Source of the DNA: Callaeas wilsoni
Lineage: Eukaryota > Chordata > Aves > Passeriformes > Callaeidae
Assembly: GCA_013398955.1 (NCBI GenBank)
Contig: VWPU01005280.1
Span: forward strand, 17,795 to 81,794
Direction: 5' to 3'
Length of the DNA: 64,000 nt
Shown here: positions 52,639 to 64,000 of the stretch, piece after piece
Position numbering within the stretch: position 1 is the first letter of the stretch
How the letters are laid out: each line of letters starts with the position of its first letter
Position numbers and translations under genes: made by a program
Notes under the pieces: generated by a model
What the model was told of the DNA's origin: nothing
Databases searched by the model: none
The model's input: the letters and a program-made list of their open reading frames with translations, nothing else

Positions 52639-55600
52639 AAAACAACCTTCCTCCAAAACAGAGCATAGAACTTCTAGCCGTCACTGTCAAAAGACTAACT
52701 CCAGATCATTATCATCAAAATGATGATCCAAAAAAGTACCTTAGAGTGAAAAAAATTCAACGGGACACAAGTAAGTAATGATTTAAAGAATCTATAACAA
52801 TTCTTTGAATAGTCCCTGTGAAATAATTACAGGAATTAGCAAACTGGGGAGTTGTTTATCAACCAATCTAGGTTTCTGTTTCCAAGATAGTATACTGCCC
52901 CACTTCCAAAGAAAAAGCAGAAATCATAGCCTGGAACTACTGCAAAGACAATCTGTGAAAAGGACTGAAAACTCTCTGGTGGTCTGAAGAAACAGGTAAT
53001 GAAAAAGAGGTGCAAATGGCAAGTCAGATCCTGGCCTCAGAAGGGAGTCTGTGTTTAGGCACAGATTTGACCTTTACCCATTACAGAGAAGGCAGTAAGC
53101 TAGGAGCTGCCGAAAGGCAGGAGTAGCAATCAAAACCACTGTGGCAACTAAATTCCTACTTCCCCTTCCTCCCCAATCCAAGCCAGCCTCCTGTAGTTCT
53201 TTCTACATTCACAAGATAAATGAGCCTCTAACAGAGTCAGGAGAAAGCAAGTTATTTACACAAACCTAGCTGAAACAGAACTCATCCCTTGACACCTAAA
53301 AGCAAATGTGAAATATAAAACAAGGAGGGGAACATATTAGATTAGTAAAAATTACCTCAGTGGTTGTGACTGTAGATTTAAAAACTATGTGTTCTTTCAC
53401 TGGAAAGAATTTCTACATAACAGAATGAAACAAAAATACTGGTGCAAATGCTGGTAAGATGTAACCAATACTGTTATCTTTGCATTTTACCACATAACAA
53501 CCGAAATCTCTACACAACTGAAGTCTTGTTCTCTTCCTCATGAGCACAAAGGAGAGAGAGGGGTCTCTCCCCTTATTCAAATAAAATTGATTTCTTCCTC
53601 TGTCTCCTCTGTGGACACTGGCCTTTGGCAGCGTGATTTTCCACATGCCCACATTTACCAGCATCCTGTTACTGGAATTTCTCTTCTACAGCAGCATTTT
53701 TCCACACTTAAGTTAAAACTCAGGCCAACTGCATGAGTTACTTTGTGAGGTCTCATCATCACAATATGAATTAAGCATTCCTCAATTGTGTTTTCACTGA
53801 AATTACACCACAAATTCTTCTGGGCAAGATACAAATCAGCCTCTGATTCTCAAGAATGTTAGAGGATGAAAATTGCTACTTCTTCGGTCCCTATAATGCA
53901 CACACAAAGAATAACCAGAACTGTCCTGAAAATACTGTCCTGATACTTTGTGGATTGGTCATTTTCCATTTAGATGTGCCACTCTTCTTGTTTTAATGCC
54001 CACGAGCCAGCAGCATGGTTTGGTTTGCGGACTGACAACTCCTGCTCAACTCTTCTCTATTCTGGTGGCTGTTAAGTACCAACTGCCAGACCATACGAGA
54101 AAACTAATCCGGAAATCCTGGCAATGCGAGTGGATTCTCTAGTCAAAACAGAAAGCCTCCCTGGATCTGCACCTAGCAACTGGCAGGGGCACTGCGAGTT
54201 GCTGGAGTGATTTTATCTGAATGGCTGAATCTGCACACTGAATCACTCACGGCATCGTCTGTAAAAGCCTCTGCTGTTTCCTTCCCTTTCCAAGGATGGA
54301 GCTAAAGAAAACTCACACAGAGCAGGAGCAAGCAGGGTCAATGCGTGTGGTGCACTCCACCGACTGGCACACTGAATGTCTCAAGATGAATCCTTGAAGT
54401 CACTATCGTTCAGGCTGGCACAGAGCAGCTTCAGAGTTTAACTCACACCCCAGCTAACTGTCCCATCTAACACCACAGCAACTATCATCCTCTGAATGTG
54501 CAGTATTTATCTTTGTTTCTCAGTTTTAAATTAATAGGGTGAATGCAAAAGATCAACTGCCTTTTGTTCTGAAAAGCCTAAACAAATAGGATTAGGAGTG
54601 TGTTCTGTAGCATCTCTGTGGCGTGCATAGCACTCCATAGAGAATCTCATCGGCATTTTTGCAAGTACTCCTCAAATAAAGGAACAGCCACATTCCATTT
54701 ATCACTCCTCTGTAGGGCTTGGAGCCCACGTCTGTAAAAATGAAAACAGAACACCATTAAATGAAGTTGTGCAGAGTACTTTTGTATTAGACTTTGTTGC
54801 TAAGAGCATTCAAGCGAAAAAACACACCCATCCTCACCCCCCGAAAAAAAAATCAAGACTGTCATCACAGAACAGATTACAGATACAAATCCAAGATTAC
54901 AGCCACATATTCTAAATGCATGTGTTTTGTAAGCACCTACTAAAACCACTGTGGCTCCTGGTTTAACTACCAACAACTGTTTAAGATCCTCCTCACAATT
55001 ATTCAGATTTTCCACTTAAAATGAGAGTGCCATGAACACAGCTACCATTTCACATGTTTTAGTATCAAACTATAAAATACATCTTTAGTCATTCAAAAAA
55101 TCTATTTTTCTTTCTTTTTTTTCTTTTTGCAAATGGAGATTGCATCTATACTAAGACTACTAAAACCCTCCAAGCATTTTGGAGTGTTGAAATCCACCAC
55201 CCATGCTAGCAAACTGCTAGGACACTGCCTGACAACAGTACTGTTTCTCCTAATTAGCATTCTTGCTGACTAGTTCCCAGGTATTGACTGGTAGATAGGA
55301 GAGTCCAGGAACCATTCCCAAAAGACAGTTCACACATAGACACTCTGTTTTGGAGACAAAAGACTTTGACTAGTCTCTGCACCTGGAAACAAAAGAAATA
55401 CACACCACTGCAGTCTGGACTTCATGCATCAATATCCTCATAAATTCACCTTATTTATATTTAATAAATTATTATGTCCTGGTTTAAATTCTTCTGACAC
55501 TGTTTGGGTTTGGAAGATGAGGGTATTGCTTGTTTTCATTTTGTAATCCCATTTATTTTTAGCTTTCTGTTATGTGAAAAACTGTAAAAAGTGAGTATAC

Positions 55601-56484
55601 AGACTGGTAGTATGAAAAAGGTTTTACATGGTGTTGTCAGAAGTTCCAAAGTTATCTTTGCAACATTGCCCTTTTATAGCAAGTTTACATATTACAACAT
55701 TGGGAAAAAATTGGTCAGATGGAAATCGTCTTGGTTTGTCTTTTTTTAAGTACAATTCTAATCCAAAGAGAGTTGCTATGGGGAAAATACCATTGTGATA
55801 TAATATATTTGAAAAGAGCAAAACACTTCTTCAGTATAAATTGTTTACTTCTTCCTGGGTTTCAAGTAAACAAGTGAAAAATAACACTATTTTTAATGAA
55901 GACATTGACTTATTTGACATATTTTCCAAAGGAAACATTTAAAGAGCAATGATTTTGCAGACACTTAATACTTATGTATCTGCAATTATATACTGCAATT
56001 ATTTCGAAATGCTGGACTCCCAACTATTGCAGGAGTTATTTCCATTTGTGAACACTTCTGCTGAAAAAGAACTTAAGGTATACCACCCTTTACCTTCTCA
56101 TTTCTGACCATGAACAACCCTGAGAAATTTTATAGGTTTACTTAACCATATACAGATTGGTATGATAAATTTTCTCTCAAGTTTCCAGAGGAGAAACTTT
56201 TCCTCTAAATATAACGGTACTAGATCATCAGTGTTCATTCTTCAGTAACTCTCATGAGCAGCAACCACAAATATGACGATTACTTCTCACACTTGGCTAT
56301 CTGTATTGAAACAGCAAGCACACTGAAATGGCAAGAGCTGATTATCAATCCACCTCCACCAAAAACACGCTAGACCCTGAAAAGAGAAACACAGAAACAC
56401 TTTTAGGAATTGAATGCCTGTAGCTGGAAAAGATAACATAAACTGACAGTGGAGGAGTGAAGAAAGAAAAGTGTGCTGTTGCTA

Positions 56485-56538
56485 TTAGTATTGTTGTTGT
56501 TGTTATCATTATCATAATCATTATTATTATCATTATTT
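56485..56538. repeat. Compound (GTT)n/(ATT)n/(ATC)n microsatellite
   Basis: attgttgttgttgttatcattatcataatcattattattatcattatt: a trinucleotide repeat changing unit along its length. Confidence 0.85.
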
Positions 56539-56930
56539 CATGCCAGAAAGAAGAAGATTTAATATTAATGTATTTACTGCTGAATTATTAAAACTGTGTT
56601 TTCGCTATCAGACAGGGAATTAAAACACAGTGAGAAGAAAGAACAAGAATGTGATTTGTAAGGTCTAGAATGGGTCTCTGAGAAAGTAAGGCTAAGGAGA
56701 AAAACGAGGCAGTATTTAAGCAATCATAATGAAGGAATAGACAAGAAGCCTCAGCGGAAGAAAGAACTATAAGGAGATATATTCCATATGCAGCAGGGAA
56801 AGGCACAGCCAAAGTCATATGCTGACAGCTTGACTTTAACAGGAAAAGGAGAGAAGGATTATCTGGACGTCATGAACATTGCCAACAGGTTGACATTATC
56901 CACACTAGGGAATGGAGAGGAAGTGTAAAA

Positions 56931-56944
56931 AGAGAGAGAGAGAA
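56931..56944. repeat. Short (GA)n microsatellite
   Basis: aagagagagagagaaa run, about seven GA units. Confidence 0.75.
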
Positions 56945-59900
56945 ACAAGAGGATGAAGAGAACAATTTCAGTATGTTTGATTTAATAAGTCAAAATACCC
57001 AGAGAACAAGGACCTGTGCTACAGAAAACAAGCATTTTATCACAGAGATAATTACTCTCCAGTCTTCCAACCCACCTGCTTTTTTTGAGGAGGAAGAGAA
57101 AAATCAGCTGCCACTTTTCCCATTCTTTAACCTAAGTGTTTAATCCTTGAGGTGTTAACATAATATCTGTTATAGGAGATCCACCAAAACCATTCAAACT
57201 CCCTATTTCACCTTCCCACAGGAAAGGCATTAACCTCTCCTTTTCTTAAAGCTAAGTTCAGGAGCATTGGTACACACTATTAAAGAATTTCTGATCTCTA
57301 CAGGAAATTCAATCTAGGAAAATAAAAACAAAATGTGAAGATACATTATTTCCTTACAAATTAATTATTTTGGCCAGTTAGTTCTGCCATATTATTTCTT
57401 CTTGGCTGCCTCCTTTATTCAATCTGTATCAGTGCACTGAAGATGCTTATATAGACAAGGGTGTCTCAAGGTACAAGAGAACTGCAGTGAGGTGCCAAAA
57501 GCCCTTTCAAGACGAAAAAGTGCATGAAGTTCCTGCAAAGCACTCTGTATCTCACAGGAGCCACTTTTCTACTGCACAGGATCAAAACGATGATTTGCAG
57601 TTCAGAGATATAAACTGGGCTGCACTGTGTTATTGATTTTCCAATTGCCTTTTATTATTACTTCAGCTCCACCTCTTACTGCTCAGCTAGTGTCCAGACA
57701 TGCCTGACAATAAAGAACATAAAAATTTTTATGCAAAGCTGAAAACAAAATGAAAGTAGGGTAAAAGTGAAAAGATTATACTTACATTTAAAACCAGCAA
57801 CTCTCCTTTTAGCTTGTACCTATTATATAGACAACTTTGTGTAAGGATACTTGTATTTTTGATAACTTTTTTCGTCTAGGCTTCAGCACCAGATCCACCA
57901 ATATATTAAGTTACTTATCACCTACATTGTTTCTTTTACTGAAACACATGTTCATCTTCAACCATGGATTGGGTAAGTCTTTAAGCACACATACCTTTAT
58001 TTACTAGCAATCAAAATGTGAATTACAATGTCAATCACAATTACACAAAGCAAACTGGGAGTTAAAAATGAAAGGAAAGATTATGGTCTTTAGGACAGAG
58101 AATCTTCAGATTTTGTTCATTAATCAGACAACATGAGAGTGTGGAAAAAAACTAATTCATCATTAATAAGCTTTAGCCAACAGTAAAGCAGTTCAGCTGC
58201 GGTTTAGTATATATTGGATAAAATCCTGTATAAATCAGCTTTGTGAGTATTTTCATTTAAAAATAGCAAGAAAGAACAACAGAGTTCATGAATTGGCAGC
58301 AATATAGCAGTATTACACATAGGTATGTGCCTTTTCTTTACCACAGACAAAGAAATCAATGTTAAGCAAACACCAAGTTTCAGAAACACATATCGAAATC
58401 CACCAAAAGAATTAATTTCTTAATTTTTAATGAGAACTCCCAACACCCTAGTAATCTTCTAGCAGCACTCTCTATTCCTTTTGCCTTTTCAGCCCTAGAA
58501 GGAGCTAAGAGCACATCCTTAAAAACTATTAATGTAAAAAAAAAACAAAAACAAAAAACACATAAACAAACTCCAACAAATAGAAAATAAATACATTACA
58601 GCAACTTTAATCAAACACACGCTATTACAACAGCTAATTTTAACCCAAAGGCTTAGCTTAATTAGAGAGTTTGCTCATGTGCAACTCTCACCAAGAGCAC
58701 CCTTTGTAGCTGTACAATTAGAGGCTCAAGCATGAAGTCAGGAATATAAGCCCTAGTGAGCAGTTTCTAAAATGTGTCAACAGAACATGGAAAATAATTC
58801 TTCCTAACCTGCATCTCCTTCCTTATCTCATCTTACTATTTTGAATTGCTATATTATCAATCCAGCAGTTCAAGGCGCTTGCTGGTTACGCTTCTGACAT
58901 CGCTTACAGGATAAATATAAATTCACTAAATCTCCTGCCTTCTGTCTACATAATCCCTTAACCTCTCCCTTTCCGCAGCTATGATTCTCTGCCTTCTTTT
59001 CATCTCTGGCCTCTCCACTACTTTCATTCTCATGCTGCCTTCCCTTTCCCACTTATTTTTTTTAACTCATTGACATTCAGCATACCTTCGCAGTGAGACT
59101 TGTGGTCACTACTCTTTTACTTCACAGCTTGCTTCAGCATGTTGTTTTGGTTTTTACATCTTATTGAGGGATGGGAATTTTAAATTGAGCTCTCTGGTTA
59201 GCAGATTTCTATTAAATTTAGCATTTGCCTACAAGACACAGACCAAGCAGAAAATATTAAGCAAGTAGGCAACTTTCCAGTGATCAATGTGCTGCAAAAA
59301 GAGCTAGACAGAACACTGTATGTCACATTTAAAAGAAAATTAGAAAAAAAGGAGTCAAGCAAATAAATTATTAGCTGAAGTACAGGCAGCAGTATTCAAA
59401 CTGCATGGAAGCTGCTCCCAAAATTAGACTAGTAAAGCACAAGACCATTCTACACTATTGAACCACCAGCAACAGAAGGAAGTGAGATTTCTCAGATTTC
59501 ATCACCGTCACTTTAAATTCTGAAAAAAAAAGTTAAAAGGTCTAAGAACAGACCATGAGTAAATCAAAGCTTTATTCTGCTATATTTTCTTCCTGATTCC
59601 TGAATCAGTTTTTAAAAACAGTATCTTTTCCTTGCTCAAAATCTGGACACACCTAGAAATTCAACTTTTTTCTTTTAAGCAACAGTCAAATAACTATTTA
59701 GATACAATTAAAAAATAAAAACCAGTATTGTAGCCAATGGATATTTTTGGGAATATCAAAACAGATTTTTGCACGAGAAAGCTTATACAAAGCAAAATCT
59801 GTGTCATTAAAAAGGCCCCATGACAACACAATTTTACATATGAGCTGAGGCACAAGAAGACCCAGTCATGCAGTACTTCTACAAATATACACACAGACAG

Positions 59901-62218
59901 CAAAGTTTATACCACTTTCAATAACAAGCTCCAAATGAGAGAAATGCCAATCAGTCATGCCAATCTTATCTCCAGTTGTACACAGCTGAACCTGAACATC
60001 TCAAGGGGTAAAACAAAGCTTCAATTAAGGAGTGAGCAAGTAGCATGGGTTAAACCAAGACTTGGTCTAGGCTATTGTTACTAAAAGGCTAAATTGCTGC
60101 AGTAAGTTATTGCTTGAAGTCTGAAAAAAATGGAAGTTTTTACCCATTATGTCATTGACTCAGAAGAGAAGTATCTCATTAACACCTCCAGAAAGGAGGT
60201 CTTCTTGCTGCTCCAGACTCATTTCCAATAGTTTTGAAGACCTACTTCCCCCACTGCCCTCTTTCAAACCTTGGTTCTGTGCTTTATCAGGCAGGCTGCA
60301 CAAGCAGGTCACCTCTTTCTCTTCCAAATGCAAACAGACAGTGACCATTGGCCCTTCAGGCTGTTTTTCATAACCTCTCAATTTTAGCTGTGCCACAGCA
60401 GCTTTGCCCTACTGCTGCTATAAGACTGTCTGACTACAGGTCACAGAGAGCCTTCACAAACAAAAAACATGGGAAAATAAATATCACCACAAGAATTAGT
60501 TAGGTGTCCCTTGGGCCCCAGTCCATTCTTGTGTCTGTCACCACTTCATCTATTTTGCAGTCACAAAGTCTCTCAGATGAGGAGGACGACGCACTGAATC
60601 TTGACCTTTGAGCTGCAAATCTAGCCTTGAGCAACTTGGTGACCTACATGGCAGCTGCACAACTCGATAACTAGTTGGCTGGAGTCTGAAAATGCATGAT
60701 TCACTTCTGATTCTCCCCACACCACTCCATATGCTGTCACTAGACTGTTTGCTAAAAAATGTAATTTCCAAAAGCAGATTTTATTAGCTTGGTGGCTTGA
60801 TGAAACACTGCTTTGAAAGAACTTTAATAACAAAAAGAAAAACGTATTTTCTTTTCCTACCTAAACACTGAAATTTACACAAGAAGGAAAAAAATACATG
60901 TATATGCAGCTTTTAAATATATCTGCTCCTGGTTACTTTTCCTAAAACTACCTCCCAGTGTTTTAGAGGAGTAACACACAATTCTGGTTGCTTATTTTGT
61001 AGGGCCAAAGATCTACAGTGCATCTGAAAATTAGCATACATCTCTGCCCAGAAGTGGTACCAGGGTCCTGTGATACAACTCTATGTGTGCAAGCCAAGTG
61101 CTGGAAAGTTATACTTGAAAAAGTAGGATTTGGTAAAACTTGGTGTGCTAAACCACTGCAAATCATATCTACACACCTCACCATCCAGACTAGCTACATA
61201 ACACCCCTCCTTTTTCCCTGAAAATGCACAGCTAGAATTTCAACTGTCACATCCCTTACTGCATCCTGTGTCCCTAGGAGACTCTGACGGCATTTCTTAG
61301 TGTTGTAGAATTAGGATTTCTTATCTTCTTAATGACCAAAACACAGCTGTCCAACATGTTCCAGCTGGCACAACCCTGGCGTCTCTACTGTTAACCCAGC
61401 AGCACATCATCTGGGCTATTTTGTCCCAGTGAACATGCATCAATAGGCATATATAGAACTAAGAGGCAAGTGGAGGTTTCTTCATGTAAAAAAAATTGGT
61501 ATCACTAAAGCACCTAGCAAGTTTTGTCCACATTAAGAAGTTCAAATACAGGTCTGACAAAGAGACTAAAGACAAAAAGTTGAGTAGCTTGGGATTCATT
61601 AGTCTAGTGTCTTAAAAGCTATGCACACACAGGCGGATAAACAAACAGCCTGAGCTATTCCACACTTTAAATGTTTTTGTCAGTGTGCAGACTCAGGAAA
61701 ACAGGGTCTAAATGAGATTATAACAGAATTCAATCTTCAGAACTATTCTTAGAACTCTAATAGTTAAAACATTTTCATCAGTGATTTTTCTCCTACCTGC
61801 AGAATGAGCCACAACACAATACCATACAACTGGTTCTGAGCTCATTGCCTCACCTTGCCCAACATAGCACCTAAAGTAACTCTTTTTTTCCACCCTGTAG
61901 GCGTTGAAGGGCATACTCTTAGCACATGTAAATCTGTTGAATACTACAGACCTAAAGAGCTGTAATAACACCATCTCAGATTCTGACCTTAAATTTATGA
62001 TTGTTTAAAGAGATTACTTTTTGAAGGTGCCAAATAAGTTATGCAAAGCTTGCATTAAGCTCCAAGGAAAGACTCTGAAGGCCATGCTGCTTCTTACCCA
62101 ATAAATCTTATAACTATGTTCTTCATTAATAAGAGCACTAGAATGATACGTGTACAAAATGTTTTCAGTAATTTCCTGTTACTTCCAGGCTACATGCTGT
62201 TTGAGAGTAACTAGTATG

Positions 62219-62935
62219 CAACCACAGACTGGGAGAGGAGTGTCTGGAGAGCAGCCCTGCAGAAAGGGATCTGGGGGTGCTGGTCGGCAGCAGCTCGGTG
62301 TGAGTCAGCAGTGCGTGCCCGGGCAGCCAGGAGGGCAAACCCCATCCCGGGCTGCATCACACACAGCATCACCAGCTGTGATTGGGATCATCCTGCTGGA
62401 TTCAGCTGTGGTGCAGCCTCACCCCGAGTTCTGTGTGCAGTGCTGGGCACCACAGTTTGAGAAGGATGGGAAGGTCCTTGAATGGTCCAGAGCAGGACAA
62501 CAGAGCTGGTGGAAGGGCTGGAAGGAACATCTTGTGAGGAGCAGCTGAGGGCTCTGGGTTTGTCTAGTTTGGAGAGAAGCAAGCTGAGGGGTGACCTCAT
62601 TGCTCTGTACAACTTCCGGAGGAGGGGACTTGGAAAGGGGAGTGCTGGTCTCTTCCTGGCATCCAGGAACAGGAGATGTGGGAATGGTTCAAAGCTGCAT
62701 CAGTAGAGGTTCAGACTGGACATTAGGGAATATTTCTTAACCAAGAAGATGGTCAAGCCCTAGAGCAGGCTTCATGGAATTGATGCCTCGAACCTGCCAG
62801 TGCCTTAAAGAGAGACTTGAGCAATGCCCTCAATAACAGGCTTTTTGTTTTGGTCAGCCCTGGAGCAGTCAGGCAGTTGGACTAGGTGATTGTTTTATCT
62901 CTCTTTTAACTGGAACTATCCTACTCTATTCTGGT
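62219..62935 (+). mobile_element. CR1 LINE 3' end (RT C-terminus plus 3' UTR)
   Basis: 5'-truncated CR1. It opens with cagactgggagaggagtgtctggagagcagccctgcagaaagggatctgggggtgctgg. The RT C-terminal text shows the words cacagtttgagaaggatgggaagg and the translation CEEQLRALGLSSLERSKLRG (about 62533-62592). The 3' UTR is recognisable from gaggttcagactggacattagggaatatttctta. It ends in ggactaggtgattg...ttaactggaactatcctactctattctgg, a worn version of the CR1 terminal repeat. Plus orientation, opposite to FRMD3. Of the CR1 copies with RT sequence here, it is the only one that keeps its 3' end. Confidence 0.93.
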
Positions 62936-63520
62936 GTTTAATAGTTCTGTTGGAACTAACAAAAAACATGATTTGGTCCAAGCAAAACTGAAACTTGCAT
63001 TTCATGGCACTTGGAGATTTTCAGTCATAATGGTCTTCTGTAAGATTACCAATTCGATTGAAAACTGTAGTTCTTTCTACCAGAGAGACAAATACCAGCT
63101 GTGAGTGACAACTTCCTAAAAGACCACTCACATCTTCTGATCTGGATGCCAAGTTCATCTCTGTGATTCTATGAATACTATGGAAATTTCAGAGGATAAC
63201 TAGATATCAATACTTGCAGTTAAATCTATAAGAATCTGTAAGTCTTCCATAGTGCACCAGAGTTACGGTTCTTGTTAGGACACCTTAAATACCCCTGCTT
63301 TGACACATTACAAACATTGCTGCTCCACCAGAAAATTACAGACTCCTCACTGTTTGCCTCTTCATCCTTACTACTAGAAGGAATAAAAAGAGGGACTAAG
63401 TAATTAGGAAGAGGGACTACAGCGAAGTTGTTTTTTTTTTTCCAACCACACAGCAACTACTATCACTGAAAAGCCTCCTCCAAGTTATCTTTTGTCTTAG
63501 ATGAAGAGGAAGAGGGGGCA
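62936..63520. other. Non-coding flank of the CpG island
   Basis: AT-rich sequence with no recognised exon. A ctgtgattctatgaat motif at about 63163-63177 resembles a CR1 terminus but is too short to call. A poly-T run at 63430-63441 precedes the switch to GC-rich DNA. Confidence 0.5.
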
Positions 63521-64000
63521 GAGCTTCATTTTGAACTCTGCCCGCTATCTCGGTAACGGCGGTTCCCGACACCGCACGCCGCGGGCCTTGCTTCCGAGGC
63601 AGGGCTTTCCCGGCATCGGAGAGCGAGTCCTCCCGCACATCGGCTCCGCAGCCTGCGGTGCGGTCCGGGGCGCGCTGTTACCGCCTCGTGGGACGGGGAA
63701 GTCGCCGCCGGGATTTCCCTCCTCGCCCGGGCCACCGCAGCCCGGAGCGCTCCTCCCGCCCGCGGGGACGCTGTGCAGAGGGTGCCGAAGCCCGACGGAT
63801 CCCGCGGCACTAGCAGCGGCCGGGCGGGCTCCACGCCGTGCAGTGCAACGCCGTGGCGCAGCACCGAGAGGCGGCGGAGCAGCCGCGGCTACCGCGCCGC
63901 AGGTGCGCGGAGCCCCCGCCGAGAACGGGGCGTGCGGGGAGCGGAGCTCTCGCCGCAGCCGCGCCGAGCCCAGCCCGGCCCAGCCGTGCCGTGCCGTGCC
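63521..64000. promoter_or_regulatory. CpG island, candidate promoter and first exon (runs off the window)
   Basis: Composition changes abruptly to very GC-rich DNA with dense CpG dinucleotides to the window end, unlike the AT-rich surroundings. Sp1-like GC boxes occur on plus (GGGCGG at 63822-63827) and minus (63756-63761). Possible splice donors exist in both directions: CGCAG|GTGCGC on plus near 63902 and GAGGCG|GTAACA on minus near 63681. Bird promoters commonly lie in such islands. It could be an FRMD3 promoter (host gene on minus, upstream side) or that of a divergent neighbour. No FRMD3 N-terminal coding sequence is recognised inside it. The 112-codon minus frame here is a GC-driven open frame. 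Confidence 0.75.
63983..64000. repeat. (CGTGC)n short tandem repeat at the window edge
   Basis: ccgtgccgtgccgtgcc, three 5-bp units cut by the window end; part of the CpG island. Confidence 0.7.

Larger units (their letters stand above)
47441..62218. other. Non-coding intronic sequence, transposon-poor, with simple repeats
   Basis: Nearly 15 kb without a recognisable interspersed repeat or exon. Simple repeats are at 51823-51846 (CA-rich), 52543-52638 (CAAA-type), 56485-56538 (GTT/ATT) and 56931-56944 (GA)n. Open frames up to 179 codons (47619-48158) and 146 codons (50484-50924) show no known domain and no sensible exon boundaries. The FRMD3 exon that should precede the one at 4254-4358 was searched for here and not recognised. 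Confidence 0.55.

Noticed and set aside
55484..55540. Possible LTR start (tgtcctggtttaaa)
   Set aside because: Only the first dozen bases resemble the LTR opening; the following sequence does not.
63121..63180. Possible CR1 tail (ctgtgattctatgaa)
   Set aside because: The match is limited to about 15 bases with no preceding CR1 3' UTR.
63526..63864. 112-codon minus-strand frame in the CpG island as FRMD3 N-terminus
   Set aside because: Arg/Ala/Pro-rich translation typical of GC-rich DNA, with no resemblance to the FRMD3 N-terminus. Could be 5' UTR but not supported as coding.

Overview
The window is vertebrate nuclear DNA from a bird, most likely a passerine. It is AT-rich and contains CR1 non-LTR retrotransposon fragments on both strands, several avian-type solo or partial LTRs, and one short SINE made of a tRNA-Ile-like head joined to a CR1 tail. 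That SINE architecture matches TguSINE1, which is known from songbirds. There are no bacterial or viral genes, no operons and no CRISPR array.

The only cellular coding sequence I can support is one 105-nt exon on the minus strand at 4254-4358. It encodes 35 residues of a FERM domain that match FRMD3 (the 4.1-like, ovary-type FERM protein). Both splice sites are good and both are in phase 0. Nearly everything else appears to be non-coding sequence around this exon, probably FRMD3 introns: 4.25 kb downstream of the exon (positions 1-4253) and up to 59 kb upstream of it (positions 4359 onward). The preceding FRMD3 exon was not found. In birds the region equivalent to human 9q21, where FRMD3 lies, is on chromosome Z, so a Z-linked origin is an inference from synteny.

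Layout. 1-16.3 kb: mostly unique intronic DNA with one LTR fragment (about 2.17-2.32 kb), the exon and simple repeats. 16.3 kb: the SINE. 23.5 and 27.0-27.6 kb: a CR1 3' tail, then an inverted CR1 tail next to the 3' half of an ERVL-like LTR. 31.5-39.05 kb: a dense transposon cluster. In it, a plus-strand CR1 is split by a 1,001-bp solo LTR with a perfect 5-bp target duplication. Next, tail to tail, comes a minus-strand CR1 split by a second, 669-bp solo LTR, also with a 5-bp duplication. After that are an LTR stub, a CR1 3' end and a further 1.5-kb minus-strand CR1. 45.5-47.4 kb: a 1.9-kb CR1 that carries reverse transcriptase sequence but lacks its 3' end. 62.2-62.9 kb: a CR1 3' end. 63.5-64.0 kb: a CpG island running off the window edge, a candidate promoter.

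No novel multi-gene system is visible. The most interesting items are structural: the nested LTR-in-CR1 insertions, a tail-to-tail inverted CR1 pair that could form dsRNA in the FRMD3 pre-mRNA, an LTR that brings a CpG island into the intron, and a second LTR that places a polyadenylation signal in the host-sense direction.
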